Shown: positions 23,971-33,164 of the stretch, one piece after another
Position numbering within the stretch: the stretch's first letter is position 1
Layout of the letters: each line of letters starts with the position of its first letter
Origin: Ferrovibrio sp035304305
GTDB lineage: Bacteria > Pseudomonadota > Alphaproteobacteria > Ferrovibrionales > Ferrovibrionaceae
DNA: 52,208 nt
Direction: 5' to 3'
NCBI RefSeq assembly: GCF_035304305.1
Contig: NZ_DATGQG010000029.1
Location: 1-52,208, forward strand
The notes under the pieces: model-generated
Seen by the model: only the letters and a program-made list of their open reading frames with translations
Told to the model about the DNA's origin: nothing
Database searches by the model: none
Program-made: the position numbers and the translations under genes

Positions 23971-24876
23971 TTATTTCTTCGGTTGGGCAGGGGCGATTTT
24001 GGGCAGCTGGCCGCCGGGAGGCTGCCAGTCGAACTCTTCGATCTTTGCGGCCTGGCGCAGGTCGGCGACGGTCTTCTCGATCACTTCCTGTGACATGATC
24101 TCGTAGACCTGCTCGCGCACATCCTCAAAGCGCGGCGCCGGCGCCTGGCGGCGGGCCTCGACCTTGATGACGTGCCAGCCGAACTGGCTCTGCACGGGTT
24201 TTTCGGAAACCTGGCCGGGCTGGAGCGCGAAGGCCGCTTCGGCGAATTCCGGCACCATCTTGTCCTTGGTGAAGAAACCGAGATCGCCGCCGGTAGCGGC
24301 TGTCGGACCGGTCGACCGCTTCTTCGATACTTCCGCGAAGTCGGTGCCTTTCTTCACTTCCTCCAGCGCGGCCTTCGCGTCGGCTTCAGTCGCGGTGAGG
24401 ATATGACGGGCATGGACCTCTTCCTGCTGCGGCTGCGCCTTGATCAGTTCCTCATAGCGCGCCTTCAGCTTCGGCTCGGTCAGTTCCGCTTTCAGCTTGC
24501 GATCCAGGTAGGCCTGCTGCAGCACCTGCTCGCGGGCGTTCTGCAGCTGCAGCTTCACGGCGGGATCATCCGCCAGCTTCGATTTCTCCGCTGCCTCGCC
24601 GATCAGCTTGCGCGCCGTCAGCTCGCTGATGATGCCGGGCAGTAGCTGCTCGACCGGGATCTGGTTCATTGGCGGCGGCAGCTGGCCGTACAGCTCCAGC
24701 ACGGCCGAGCGCGTGATCGGCTGGCCATTGACCCGGGCGACGACCGGATCGCTGGCGGCAGCCTTGTCTGGCTGCGCCTGCGCGGAGAGGGACAGGGCGG
24801 TGATGGCGATGGCCAGAAAGGCGGAGTTCAGGAGACGGGTCACAGCATGCTCGCAATGAAAGTGGCCGCCGAGCAT
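23971..24876 (-). CDS. periplasmic parvulin-type peptidyl-prolyl isomerase
   Basis: This 301-residue exported foldase is of the PrsA/SurA kind. An N-terminal hydrophobic segment (LLNSAFLAIAITALSLSAQA) is a signal peptide. Residues about 40-140 form the helical chaperone part. The parvulin domain follows from VHARHILTATEADAKAAL to QSQFGWHVIKVE, with the conserved GGDLGFFTKDKMVPEFAEAAF. The C-terminus is Lys/Pro-rich. The start is uncertain: ATG at 24876 has GGAAAAGG nearby, while a GTG at 24843 gives a more usual signal peptide (MTRLLNS). It heads the operon with argJ and mutT. Confidence 0.88.
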   Translation of the reverse strand: MLGGHFHCEHAVTRLLNSAFLAIAITALSLSAQAQPDKAAASDPVVARVNGQPITRSAVLELYGQLPPPMNQIPVEQLLPGIISELTARKLIGEAAEKSKLADDPAVKLQLQNAREQVLQQAYLDRKLKAELTEPKLKARYEELIKAQPQQEEVHARHILTATEADAKAALEEVKKGTDFAEVSKKRSTGPTAATGGDLGFFTKDKMVPEFAEAAFALQPGQVSEKPVQSQFGWHVIKVEARRQAPAPRFEDVREQVYEIMSQEVIEKTVADLRQAAKIEEFDWQPPGGQLPKIAPAQPKK

Positions 24877-24916
24877 ACGCCTTTTCCGTACCGGGACAAG
24901 CAGCCGCCCGGCCGGG

Positions 24917-27388
24917 TCACGCAGTCCCGGCGGCGATTGCGTCAAGTTCGCGGCGCAGATCCTCGATCAGCCCCCGGCTGACTGCCAGATTGGCGGCTTC
25001 CCGGTCGAGGACGAGCCGGAAGGCCTTCAGCTTGATCGCCTTGCGGTTCACCGTGCTCTCCGTGCCATGGCCGAGGGCGGCGTCGTAGACGATGTCGATC
25101 AGGCGGTCGACGGCATGCAGCCGGCCCCAGAGATAGTCGTTCTCGCGATGCGCCCGGCTGAAAAAGCCGCCGAAACGTCCCAGATGGACGCCTTTCAGCG
25201 TGTTGCCGCGGCGGATCGCCACGGCATCTTCCGGGCTGATCCGGTCGATGCGGATCTCGTTGAACTCGCCCAGGTCGCGCCAGTTCGTGATGGTGAAGGT
25301 CAGCACGTCCCAGAAGGGGAAACCGATATAGCTGACCAGAAGGTCGCGCCGCGCGGCAGCACTCCATTCCGTCGGCTCCAGGCCGGCGAACAGGGCGTCG
25401 AGCTGGCCGGTGTTCCGGTTCAGGGCGATGTCTTCGGCCAGCCGGTCGATCACATGGTCGATGGCCGCCATGTTCGCCTCGGCGAAGGCTGCGGCATCGG
25501 CGGCAAGCTGCACTGCCTGCTGCGGCTCGACGCGGCGGAAGAAAAGCTGCCGGATCATGTCCGCCGTTGCGGGGGCGATGCCGTTGCCGCCATCCAGGCG
25601 CCGGAGGTCCTCCTGCGCGTCATACAGCTTGTGCTTCAGGTCGTCGATCTGCTCGGGCCGCAGCGCGCGGTGTTCCGGATCGCCCAGTTTGCCGTAGAGT
25701 TGGTTCAGGCGCTGGATCAGGAAACGCAGGCGGCGCTGGCGGAACGAGGTGTCGAAACGCAGCAGGAAGCGGGCCCAGGGCGGCAGCTGGTCCGGGCTTG
25801 CGCCGGGCCTCGCGTGCTCGAAATGCGTGGCAGTGTGGCTGACGCCGCGATCTTCGGCCCAGCGCAGCAACGCATGCCGGGTCCATTGCGCTTCGGCGGA
25901 CTGGATGCCGAAGCCGCAGGCGGTGCAGACCATCCGGTGCACCGCGTCCAGAACGGCGCCGAGTTTCAGGCGGACATAGCCCTCATAGGCGAAGCCGGCT
26001 TCCTGCACCGCCCGTTCGCTGGCCTGCATGCGCCACAGGCGGATTTCCAGCTCGCTCAGAGCCGATTCGATGTTGTGCGGCGCGCTTTCCTCGACCAGCC
26101 GCGTGACCTGCGGCTGGGTCGCTTCGATAATGTCGCGCAGATGCCGGACGCGCTCGTTGAACCGCGCCACCGCAATCAGCTCGTCGGCAATCGGCTCGTT
26201 GCGCGGAATGTCGCTCAGTGCGCCTTTCAGCACCCTGAAGAAGCCGGGCACGCGGCCGGTGGGCGGCGGAGCGGGGCGCATCGGCTGCGGATCGATATAC
26301 ACCAGGCGGCGATCGACCTGCCGGTAGGCCGGCCGGCCGCGGATCGCGCGCATAGCCGCGGCGAAGGGCTTGTTCGCCAGGACTCCGCCATCGACGAAAG
26401 AGGTTTTCTCCGGATCCAGTTCGGCGCGGAAGTAGTCGGGGAAATTCCTGGCCAGGAACGCATCCTTGGTTTCCCACGTCCTTCCCTGCTCGTTCATCAG
26501 CTGCTCGATGTCGCCGATCTGCGCCGGCGGGAAGGCGCCGGGAAAGGCCGAGGTGGCGCGGCCGGCAAAGGCCAGCGCCGGCGCGTCGGCGCGGGTGAAA
26601 TCGGATTGTTCCTCGCCATTGGGCCAGCGCCGGTAGGTGAACCGCAGCAGGTGGCGATGCTCGCGATCCTGCACGAAGGGCGGATCGTGAATGGGAATGT
26701 GCCGCAGGTAGCCGTAGAAGTCGGTCAGGGTGACAAAAAGATCCAGCGCCAGCTGCGTCGGCATCAATGATGCGCCGGGTTTCCGCGGATCTCCCATCGC
26801 CTCGAGGCCGGCGAGCAGCTGGCGGCCGAGATGCTGGCCGTCGAACGGCGGCTCGAACCAGCGCGAGCGCGTGAACAGCGAGAGTTTCTCGCGGATCTCC
26901 GGATCCAGCAGCACGCGGCCGAGTTTCGTGCGCGCTGCCAGCCAGAGCAGCGGCCGCATGTAGAATTTGCTGAATTGGCCGGCCTTCTTCTTCGGATCGA
27001 GCAGCCGGGAGACATCGGCTTCATGGAGCCACAGATTGCGGAAATGGTCGATGCGCAGGTCATGGGCGAGGGCGCGGGCGAGGATGATGCCGTTGATCCC
27101 GCCCGCCGAAGCGCCGGACACGACATCGACCACCACACGCAGATCGACCTGCTTGCCGAGTTCCTGCAGGAGTTCGAAATAGGCGTGCTCGCTATCATAC
27201 TCGGTATCGCCCGGGCGTATCCGGTCGGCGAATTTCGCCTGATCGCGCGCTGCGCCTTTCGGCAGCGCGTGGTAGGCTTGGGACGCGCGGACCAGCTTCA
27301 GGATTTCCTTGGTCACGCCATGCATGTAGATGGCGAGGGACACGCCGCCGAAGCAGACCAGCGCGAGGCGCAGTTCCTTTTCCTGCAA
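24917..27388 (-). CDS. large patatin-like protein with DUF3376
   Basis: This 823-residue protein carries a patatin-like phospholipase fold at its N-terminus. The oxyanion region is FGGVSLAIYMHGV (about 13-25). The nucleophile elbow is SGASAGGINGI (Ser about 93). The catalytic Asp lies in FVDGGVLANKPF (about 330). The rest, about 430 residues, is helical and fits DUF3376 of long patatin-related proteins. It has no signal peptide. It starts at TTG with AGGGGGCC well placed upstream, and I see no better ATG. It is monocistronic. Confidence 0.87.
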   Translation of the reverse strand: MQEKELRLALVCFGGVSLAIYMHGVTKEILKLVRASQAYHALPKGAARDQAKFADRIRPGDTEYDSEHAYFELLQELGKQVDLRVVVDVVSGASAGGINGIILARALAHDLRIDHFRNLWLHEADVSRLLDPKKKAGQFSKFYMRPLLWLAARTKLGRVLLDPEIREKLSLFTRSRWFEPPFDGQHLGRQLLAGLEAMGDPRKPGASLMPTQLALDLFVTLTDFYGYLRHIPIHDPPFVQDREHRHLLRFTYRRWPNGEEQSDFTRADAPALAFAGRATSAFPGAFPPAQIGDIEQLMNEQGRTWETKDAFLARNFPDYFRAELDPEKTSFVDGGVLANKPFAAAMRAIRGRPAYRQVDRRLVYIDPQPMRPAPPPTGRVPGFFRVLKGALSDIPRNEPIADELIAVARFNERVRHLRDIIEATQPQVTRLVEESAPHNIESALSELEIRLWRMQASERAVQEAGFAYEGYVRLKLGAVLDAVHRMVCTACGFGIQSAEAQWTRHALLRWAEDRGVSHTATHFEHARPGASPDQLPPWARFLLRFDTSFRQRRLRFLIQRLNQLYGKLGDPEHRALRPEQIDDLKHKLYDAQEDLRRLDGGNGIAPATADMIRQLFFRRVEPQQAVQLAADAAAFAEANMAAIDHVIDRLAEDIALNRNTGQLDALFAGLEPTEWSAAARRDLLVSYIGFPFWDVLTFTITNWRDLGEFNEIRIDRISPEDAVAIRRGNTLKGVHLGRFGGFFSRAHRENDYLWGRLHAVDRLIDIVYDAALGHGTESTVNRKAIKLKAFRLVLDREAANLAVSRGLIEDLRRELDAIAAGTA

Positions 27389-27451
27389 AGAAGGCCCCCT
27401 GAAATGGCCCGAATGGGCCGAGTCGGAGTCTGCCCCTTGTGGCGGGGAGGC

Positions 27452-28375
27452 TCAAGCCGTTGCGCTGAGGTGCAGGATGGCCTCCGCGGATTCCGCAAGG
27501 CAGAGATCGGCTTCCGGCATCAGTCCGGCGAAGTTCGGCCAGGCGTGGGGTAGCCCATGCCACAGGCGCAGTTGCACGGTGACGCCTCGCGCCCGTGCCC
27601 GTTCCGCCAGTTGCACCGAATCGTCGCGCAGCAGTTCGCTGTCGCTGGCATGCAGCAGCAGTGGCGGCAGGCCGCTCAGGTCGCCGTAAATCGGCGAAAC
27701 CAGCGGATCATCCTTTTTCCGCCCGGCCACGTAGGTATCGGCAACGAAGGCCACCTGTTCGGGCATGAACCAGGCGCAGCGCGCGATATTCTCGGCATAG
27801 GCCGGCAGGCTGCAGGTCAGGTCGGTCCAGGGTGAAAAGAGCAGGGCGCCGGCCGGCAGAGGCAGGCCGCGGTCGCGACAGGCCAGCATCAGCGCCAGCG
27901 CCAGGCCGCCGCCGGCAGAGTCCCCGCCCAGCCAGATCCGGTCGGGACGGTATCCGAGTGACCGCAGCCAGTCCCAGGCAGCGATGGCGTCATCCAGCGC
28001 GGCCGGAAAGGGATGTTCCGGCGCCAGCCGGTAGTCCAGCGAAAACACCTCGTAACCCAGCAGTTCCGCCAGACGGCCGGTGATCACCCGATGAGTCTGC
28101 GGCGAGCCGCAGAAAAAGCCACCGCCATGGAAATACAGCAGCACGCGACCGCGCCGGGGGTGGGCGACGCGCAGCCACTCGCCGCGTACGGGAAGCCTCG
28201 TCCGCTCGGCCGTCACCCCATTGGGCAACTGACTGCGCGTGAGTCCTGCTATCAGCGCGCGGATCAGCGGGATGTCCGCGCGGGTGATATGGCGCGGTTT
28301 CACCAGGCTGCGCAGGCCGCGCGAAATCAGCCGTGCCTGCAGACTTGGCTGGGTATCGGGGCCCGGGCGTGTCAT
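27452..28375 (-). CDS. alpha/beta hydrolase of the hormone-sensitive lipase family
   Basis: This is a 307-residue cytoplasmic esterase/lipase. The HSL oxyanion motif is YFHGGGFFCGSPQTH (about 101-115). The nucleophile is in GDSAGGGLAL (Ser about 171). The acid is Asp in HASDSELLRDDS (about 265) and the base is His in HGLPHAWPNF. Members hydrolyse short acyl esters. The reading frame continues upstream across ribA, but the ATG at 28375 gives the normal family length. It is divergent from ribA with about 108 bases between. Confidence 0.9.
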   Translation of the reverse strand: MTRPGPDTQPSLQARLISRGLRSLVKPRHITRADIPLIRALIAGLTRSQLPNGVTAERTRLPVRGEWLRVAHPRRGRVLLYFHGGGFFCGSPQTHRVITGRLAELLGYEVFSLDYRLAPEHPFPAALDDAIAAWDWLRSLGYRPDRIWLGGDSAGGGLALALMLACRDRGLPLPAGALLFSPWTDLTCSLPAYAENIARCAWFMPEQVAFVADTYVAGRKKDDPLVSPIYGDLSGLPPLLLHASDSELLRDDSVQLAERARARGVTVQLRLWHGLPHAWPNFAGLMPEADLCLAESAEAILHLSATA

Positions 28376-28483
28376 CGTTGCCGAGCGTAAGGGCCTGTCG
28401 GCGCGGCGGCAACCGGCCGTTGGTGACGGTCCTGTGATGGCGGCGCCTTGCCGCGATAGGCCGGGCGGCGTAAACCGAAACCC

Positions 28484-29587
28484 ATGAACAAGAACCTGCA
28501 GCAGGCCGCCATTGCGGTCGATCGCGCCGGGCACGAGCTGCGCCGCGGCCGTCCGGTGCTGCTCACGCTTGATACCGGCCGGACGGTTGTTCTCGCCGCG
28601 GAAACCCTCACCGAAAGCGCGCTCGATGCAGCGCTGGCCTGGGGTGACGGCTATCTGGCGCTGACAGCCTCGCGCGCAGCGGTACTGCATATCGGTCCGA
28701 CCGGACACGATACGATTCTGCTGCCAGTTGCCGAACTGCCGACCGACACTGCCGACCGCGCCTCGCTGATCCGCGATCTCGCCGATGCGAGCCGTGATCT
28801 CGGCGCGCCGATGCGGGGACCGTTCACGCGCGTGAAGGCCGCGCCGCCGGAGGGTGCGCGTCTGGCCATCAAGCTGGCGAAGACCGCCTTCCTGCTGCCG
28901 GCCGCGATCTGTATCGCACTGTCTGACAGCGTCGACGTGCCGGCGGACCTGCTTACGGTGTCTGCCGAAGCCGTCGCGAATTACGATCTGGCCGCTGCGG
29001 AAACGCTGGTTCCGGTCAGCCAGGCACGGCTGCCGGTGGCGGCTGCGGAGAATGCGCAGCTTTATGCATTTCGTCCCGCCGATGGCCGGCAGGAACATTT
29101 TGCGCTGGTGATCGGCGAGCCCGACCCGACGCAGCCGGTGCTGATCCGGCTGCATTCCGAATGCTTCACCGGCGATCTGCTGGGCAGCCTGCGCTGCGAC
29201 TGCGGCGAGCAGCTACGCGGCGCGGTGAAGACGATCAGCGAGGCCGGCGCAGGCATCCTGCTCTATCTCGCGCAGGAAGGCCGTGGCATCGGGCTGGTCA
29301 ACAAGCTGCGCGCCTACCAGTTGCAGGATCAGGGCTTCGACACGATCGAGGCCAACCAGCGGCTTGGGTTTGATGCCGACGAAAGGTGGTTCCTGCCGGC
29401 CGCGCGCATGCTGGAGCTGCTGGGATTCCGGCATGTGCGGCTGCTGACCAACAACCCGGAAAAGGTGAAGGGGCTGGAGGCCTGCGGCATCACGGTTGCG
29501 GAACGCGTGCCCCATCGTTTCCCCTCGAACGCCCATAACGAGGCCTATCTGGCCACCAAGCGGAAGAAGTCGGGTCATTACCTCTAG
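28484..29587 (+). CDS. ribA: GTP cyclohydrolase II with degenerate DHBP-synthase-like N-terminus
   Basis: RibA catalyses the first step of riboflavin synthesis, opening GTP to a diaminopyrimidine, formate and pyrophosphate. Residues about 170-367 are the cyclohydrolase II domain. The zinc cysteines are in HSECFTGDLLGSLRCDCGEQL (about 223-243), and EGRGIGLVNKLRAYQLQD is the GTP-binding stretch. The first 165 residues look like a RibB-related domain lacking that enzyme's acidic metal sites, as in other alphaproteobacterial RibA proteins. A hairpin follows the stop. Confidence 0.92.
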   Translation: MNKNLQQAAIAVDRAGHELRRGRPVLLTLDTGRTVVLAAETLTESALDAALAWGDGYLALTASRAAVLHIGPTGHDTILLPVAELPTDTADRASLIRDLADASRDLGAPMRGPFTRVKAAPPEGARLAIKLAKTAFLLPAAICIALSDSVDVPADLLTVSAEAVANYDLAAAETLVPVSQARLPVAAAENAQLYAFRPADGRQEHFALVIGEPDPTQPVLIRLHSECFTGDLLGSLRCDCGEQLRGAVKTISEAGAGILLYLAQEGRGIGLVNKLRAYQLQDQGFDTIEANQRLGFDADERWFLPAARMLELLGFRHVRLLTNNPEKVKGLEACGITVAERVPHRFPSNAHNEAYLATKRKKSGHYL

Positions 29588-29598
29588 GACGCTTCAGA

Positions 29599-29617
29599 CC
29601 CGGCAGATTCTGCCGGG
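29599..29617 (+). terminator. hairpin after ribA
   Basis: CCCGGCAG and CTGCCGGG form a perfect eight-pair stem with loop ATT, 12 bases after the ribA stop. No U run follows, so termination strength is uncertain. Confidence 0.5.
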
Positions 29618-29665
29618 CAAACGGTCCGTCTCGTGGTAAGTCATTGATCTGAAAGCCAGCCAAGC

Positions 29666-29681
29666 TGGCCCGTGGTTTGCA
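29666..29681 (+). promoter_or_regulatory. sigma-54 promoter
   Basis: TGGCCCG-TGGT-TTGCA matches the sigma-54 consensus TGGCACG-N4-TTGCA at all positions but one, with the invariant GG (-24) and GC (-12) at exact spacing. The start would fall near 29692, leaving a 14-base leader with a GAGGA ribosome site before the ATG at 29706. I could not identify the enhancer-binding protein or its sites. Confidence 0.8.
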
Positions 29682-29705
29682 GCATTCCCCTCGGATGAGG
29701 ATGCG

Positions 29706-30644
29706 ATGGTTGCTGCTCTGACCGATACACCGCTCGCCACCCAGGGGGTGCAGCCCAAGCCGACGGCCCAGCAGGCCGATCAGGCCGGGAAGTCGCGCGG
29801 CCTGTTCGGCGAGGACGGATTCTCGTTCTGGGATCTGCTGGACATCGTCAATCCGCTGCAGCACATCCCCATCGTCTCGACCATTTACCGGGCGGTGACG
29901 GGCGACACGATCGATCCCGGGGCCCGCATTGCCGGCGGCACGCTGTTCGGCGGGCCGATCGGGATGGTGGTATCGCTGGTCAGCGCCATGGTCGAGGAAG
30001 ATACCGGCAAGGATCCTGGCGAGCATGCACTGGCGCTGCTCGGTATCGGCGATGAGCCTGCGGGAGAACCTGCAACCGCCATGGCGGAGGCACCGCCGCC
30101 ACCGCAGCCAGACCGCGTTCCTCCCGAGTTGCTGGCGGCTGTTCAGCCGCCGCCCCGTCAGGAACTGAAGCTCTCGGTCAAACCGGCTGATGCCGATGGC
30201 CGGGGCGGGAATGAGCCTTCGCGCCGCCCGGCGGCACCGGATCTGGCGCAGAGCATGATGGCGGCACAGGGTGTGACGCAGGCCCAGGCCGATGAGGCGC
30301 TTGCCGCGATGGCGGTGCGCGCGCGCGGCCTGCAGCCGGGCGCACGTAGCATCGCCGCGCCGGCCGCTCCGCCGCAGACCGTCGATGGCCGCACCTGGTT
30401 TCCGGCTTTCCCGCAGGGCGGGGGCGGCGCGCCGGTGCGCGGTGTCGGCGCGCAGCCGGTATCGTCGCAGAATGCGGTGGCGAAGTTCGGCGTTGCCCGT
30501 GGCGCTTCGGATCAGGGTGCCGGGCATCGCGCCGGCTCGAATGCGCAGGCGGAATGGGCGGAGCGCGCCGCCGCGGCCTACCAGAAATATGCGACGATGC
30601 AGCAGCAGCGTGAGCGCCAGCGCGCCGTGGATGCCAGCTACTGA
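29706..30644 (+). CDS. conserved unknown protein with FSFWDLLDIVNPLQHIP motif, sigma-54 controlled
   Basis: This 312-residue protein has no signal peptide. Residues about 38-100 form the conserved part: FSFWDLLDIVNPLQHIPIVST, then YRAVTGDTIDPGARIAGGTLFGGPIGMVVSLVSAM, a Gly-rich amphipathic or hydrophobic stretch that could touch membranes. The rest is disordered, rich in Pro, Ala and Gln, with a helical C-terminal stretch AEWAERAAAAYQKYATMQQQRERQR. I have seen this conserved core in proteins of Rhodospirillales-type bacteria but know no function. The strong sigma-54 promoter ahead of it hints at control by nitrogen status, motility or a similar enhancer-dependent programme. Confidence 0.8.
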   Translation: MVAALTDTPLATQGVQPKPTAQQADQAGKSRGLFGEDGFSFWDLLDIVNPLQHIPIVSTIYRAVTGDTIDPGARIAGGTLFGGPIGMVVSLVSAMVEEDTGKDPGEHALALLGIGDEPAGEPATAMAEAPPPPQPDRVPPELLAAVQPPPRQELKLSVKPADADGRGGNEPSRRPAAPDLAQSMMAAQGVTQAQADEALAAMAVRARGLQPGARSIAAPAAPPQTVDGRTWFPAFPQGGGGAPVRGVGAQPVSSQNAVAKFGVARGASDQGAGHRAGSNAQAEWAERAAAAYQKYATMQQQRERQRAVDASY

Positions 30645-30664
30645 CCCTTGCGTCTCGGCGGCTC

Positions 30665-31210
30665 ATGCCGCTTGATCGCTCCATGAGCGACATCATTGCA
30701 ACATCCGACGGCTGGCTGCGCCATGGCGCCCGCATCTATCGCTGCGCCCTGGGCAAGGGCGGCTGCAAGCCGGAAGCCGACAAGCGCGAAGGCGACGGTG
30801 CCACGCCGCTTGGCCGCTATCCGCTGCGCCAGCTGCTGTACCGGGCCGATCGCCTACCTGCGGCGCCGCAGGCGAGGCTGCCCGGCCGGGCGCTCATGCC
30901 GGAAGACGGCTGGTGCGACGACCCCGCCGATCCGGCCTATAACCGCCATGTCCGGCTGCCCTATGCGGCAAGTCACGAAAAACTCTGGCGTGACGACCCG
31001 GTCTACGACGTGATCGTCGTGCTCGGGCATAACGACGATCCGCCGATCCCGGGGATGGGAAGCGCCATATTTCTCCATGTGGCCAGGCCGGACTATTCCG
31101 GCACCGAGGGGTGCGTCGCCATGGCACTGCCCGATCTGCTCGATTTGCTGGCATCATGGAGGCCGGGCGACGCCTTGCAGATCGCCCGCGGGGACGGACA
31201 AAAGCCTTAA
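30665..31210 (+). CDS. L,D-transpeptidase (YkuD family)
   Basis: This 181-residue protein has the YkuD catalytic arrangement. VVLGHNDDPPIPGMGSAIFLHV carries the His pair, and the nucleophilic Cys lies in YSGTEGCVAM (about 156). The domain cross-links or modifies peptidoglycan, or attaches proteins to it. There is no clear signal peptide, which fits the short ErfK-like proteins of this subgroup. The starts at 30665 and 30683 are both possible. prpE follows after 49 bases, and ampG, another peptidoglycan-related gene, lies after prpE. Confidence 0.87.
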   Translation: MPLDRSMSDIIATSDGWLRHGARIYRCALGKGGCKPEADKREGDGATPLGRYPLRQLLYRADRLPAAPQARLPGRALMPEDGWCDDPADPAYNRHVRLPYAASHEKLWRDDPVYDVIVVLGHNDDPPIPGMGSAIFLHVARPDYSGTEGCVAMALPDLLDLLASWRPGDALQIARGDGQKP

Positions 31211-31259
31211 AGGGCCGCGGCCGGCTCTGGTATAGATCGGAAAAAGCGGGAGGATCGAG

Positions 31260-33161
31260 ATGGCAGGATTGTACGAGCAGGTTTATGCCGCCGCAAAGGC
31301 GGATCCCGAGGCCTTCTGGGGCAAAGCCGCAGACGCCCTGCACTGGTACAAGCGCTGGGACCGGGTTCTCGACGACTCCAACCCTCCCTTCTTCCGCTGG
31401 TTCGCCGGCGGGCAGACCAATACCTGCTACAATGCACTGGACCGCCATATCGAAGCCGGGCACGGCGATCGCCCCGCGCTGATCTACGACTCGCCTGTCA
31501 CGGGCGTGATAAAGACCTTCACCACGCGGGAACTGCGCGACCGCGTCGCCAGGCTGGCGGGCGCCATGAAGGCCCGCGGCGTCACCAAGGGGGATCGCGT
31601 CGTCATCTACATGGCGATGACGCCGGAAGCGGTGATGGCCATGCTGGCCTGTGCGCGCCTTGGCGCCATCCACTCGGTGGTCTTCGGCGGCTTCGCGCCG
31701 CGCGAGCTGGCGACCCGCATCGACGACTGCAAGCCGAAGATGATCATCGCGAGTTCCTGCGGCCTCGAGCCGGGGCGCGTGGTCGAATACAAGCCGCTTG
31801 TCGACCAGGCGATCGAAATTGCCGCGCACAAGCCGGAATGCTGCCTGATATTCCAGCGTCCGATGTACCCGGCGCCGCTGACGGAAGGTCGCGATTTCGA
31901 CTTTGCCGAAGAGCTGGAGAAGGCGGTACCTGCCGACTGCGTGCCGGTGGAAGCGACGGACCCGCTCTACATCCTGTATACCTCGGGCACCACGGGCATT
32001 CCGAAGGGCGTCGTGCGCGCCAATGGCGGCCACATGGTCGCGCTATACTGGTCGATGGCGAATGTCTACGGCATGAAGCCGGGCGACGTGTACTGGGCGG
32101 CATCCGATGTCGGCTGGGTGGTCGGCCATTCCTACATCGTCTATGCGCCGCTGCTGTTCGGCTGCACGACCGTCCTGTATGAGGGCAAGCCCGTCGGCAC
32201 GCCCGACGCGGGCGCCTACTGGCGCGTCATCGAACAGCACAAGGTGGCAGCGCTGTTCACCGCGCCGACGGCATTCCGTGCGATCAAGAAGGAAGATCCG
32301 AAGGCCGAGCTGCTTAAGAAATACGACCTCAGCAACTTCCGCACCCTGTTTCTGGCCGGCGAGCGCGCCGACCCCGATACAGTCAAATGGGCGGAGGATA
32401 ATCTTCGGAAACCGGTGATCGACCACTGGTGGCAGACGGAAACCGGCTGGGCCATCGCGGCCAATTGCATGGGGATCGAGCATCTGCCGGTGAAGCATGG
32501 TTCCCCGACGCGTATCGTGCCGGGCTACGATGTCCGGATCCTCGATGACGACGGCAAGGAGATGAAGGCCGGCGATATCGGCAACATCGTCATCAAACTG
32601 CCCATGCCGCCCGGCTGCCTGCCGACCCTGTGGCAGAACGACGAAGGCTTCAAGAAAAGCTATCTCGCCCGCTTTCCCGGCTACTACAACACCGGCGATG
32701 CCGGCTATTTCGACGAGGATGGCTACATCTTCATCATGAGCCGCACCGACGACATCATTAACGTCGCCGGCCACCGGCTGTCGACCGGCAGCATGGAGGA
32801 GGTGCTTGCCTCGCATCCCGATGTGGCCGAGTGCGCGGTGGTCGGCGTTGCCGATCAGCTCAAGGGCCAGGTGCCGCTCGGTTTCGTGGTGCTGAAAGCC
32901 GGCGTATCGCGCGCCGAATCGCAGATCATCCAGGAACTGGTGCAGCTTGTGCGCGAAAGGATCGGCCCCGTCGCGGCCTTCAAGCAGGCGGTGGTCGTGA
33001 AGCGGTTGCCGAAGACGCGTTCGGGCAAGATACTGCGCGGCACGATGCAGAAGATCGCCGACGCGCAGGAGTATCGCATGCCCGCCACCATCGATGATCC
33101 CGCCATTCTGAGCGAGATCGGCGAGGCGTTGCAGCCGCTCGGCTATGGAAAACGGCAGTAA
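31260..33161 (+). CDS. prpE: propionyl-CoA synthetase / acyl-CoA synthetase
   Basis: This 633-residue AMP-forming enzyme activates propionate (or acetate) to its CoA thioester. The P-loop-like motif is LYILYTSGTTGIPKGVV (about 238-254). WWQTETGWAIAANC is the substrate-pocket and adenine motif, and YNTGDAGYFDEDGY is the hinge region. The C-terminal Lys lies in KTRSGKILRG (about 590), the site that acetylation controls in relatives. The sequence follows PrpE rather than Acs. GGGAGGATCGAG precedes the ATG. The ampG gene starts three bases after its stop. Confidence 0.9.
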   Translation: MAGLYEQVYAAAKADPEAFWGKAADALHWYKRWDRVLDDSNPPFFRWFAGGQTNTCYNALDRHIEAGHGDRPALIYDSPVTGVIKTFTTRELRDRVARLAGAMKARGVTKGDRVVIYMAMTPEAVMAMLACARLGAIHSVVFGGFAPRELATRIDDCKPKMIIASSCGLEPGRVVEYKPLVDQAIEIAAHKPECCLIFQRPMYPAPLTEGRDFDFAEELEKAVPADCVPVEATDPLYILYTSGTTGIPKGVVRANGGHMVALYWSMANVYGMKPGDVYWAASDVGWVVGHSYIVYAPLLFGCTTVLYEGKPVGTPDAGAYWRVIEQHKVAALFTAPTAFRAIKKEDPKAELLKKYDLSNFRTLFLAGERADPDTVKWAEDNLRKPVIDHWWQTETGWAIAANCMGIEHLPVKHGSPTRIVPGYDVRILDDDGKEMKAGDIGNIVIKLPMPPGCLPTLWQNDEGFKKSYLARFPGYYNTGDAGYFDEDGYIFIMSRTDDIINVAGHRLSTGSMEEVLASHPDVAECAVVGVADQLKGQVPLGFVVLKAGVSRAESQIIQELVQLVRERIGPVAAFKQAVVVKRLPKTRSGKILRGTMQKIADAQEYRMPATIDDPAILSEIGEALQPLGYGKRQ

Positions 33162-33164
33162 AGC

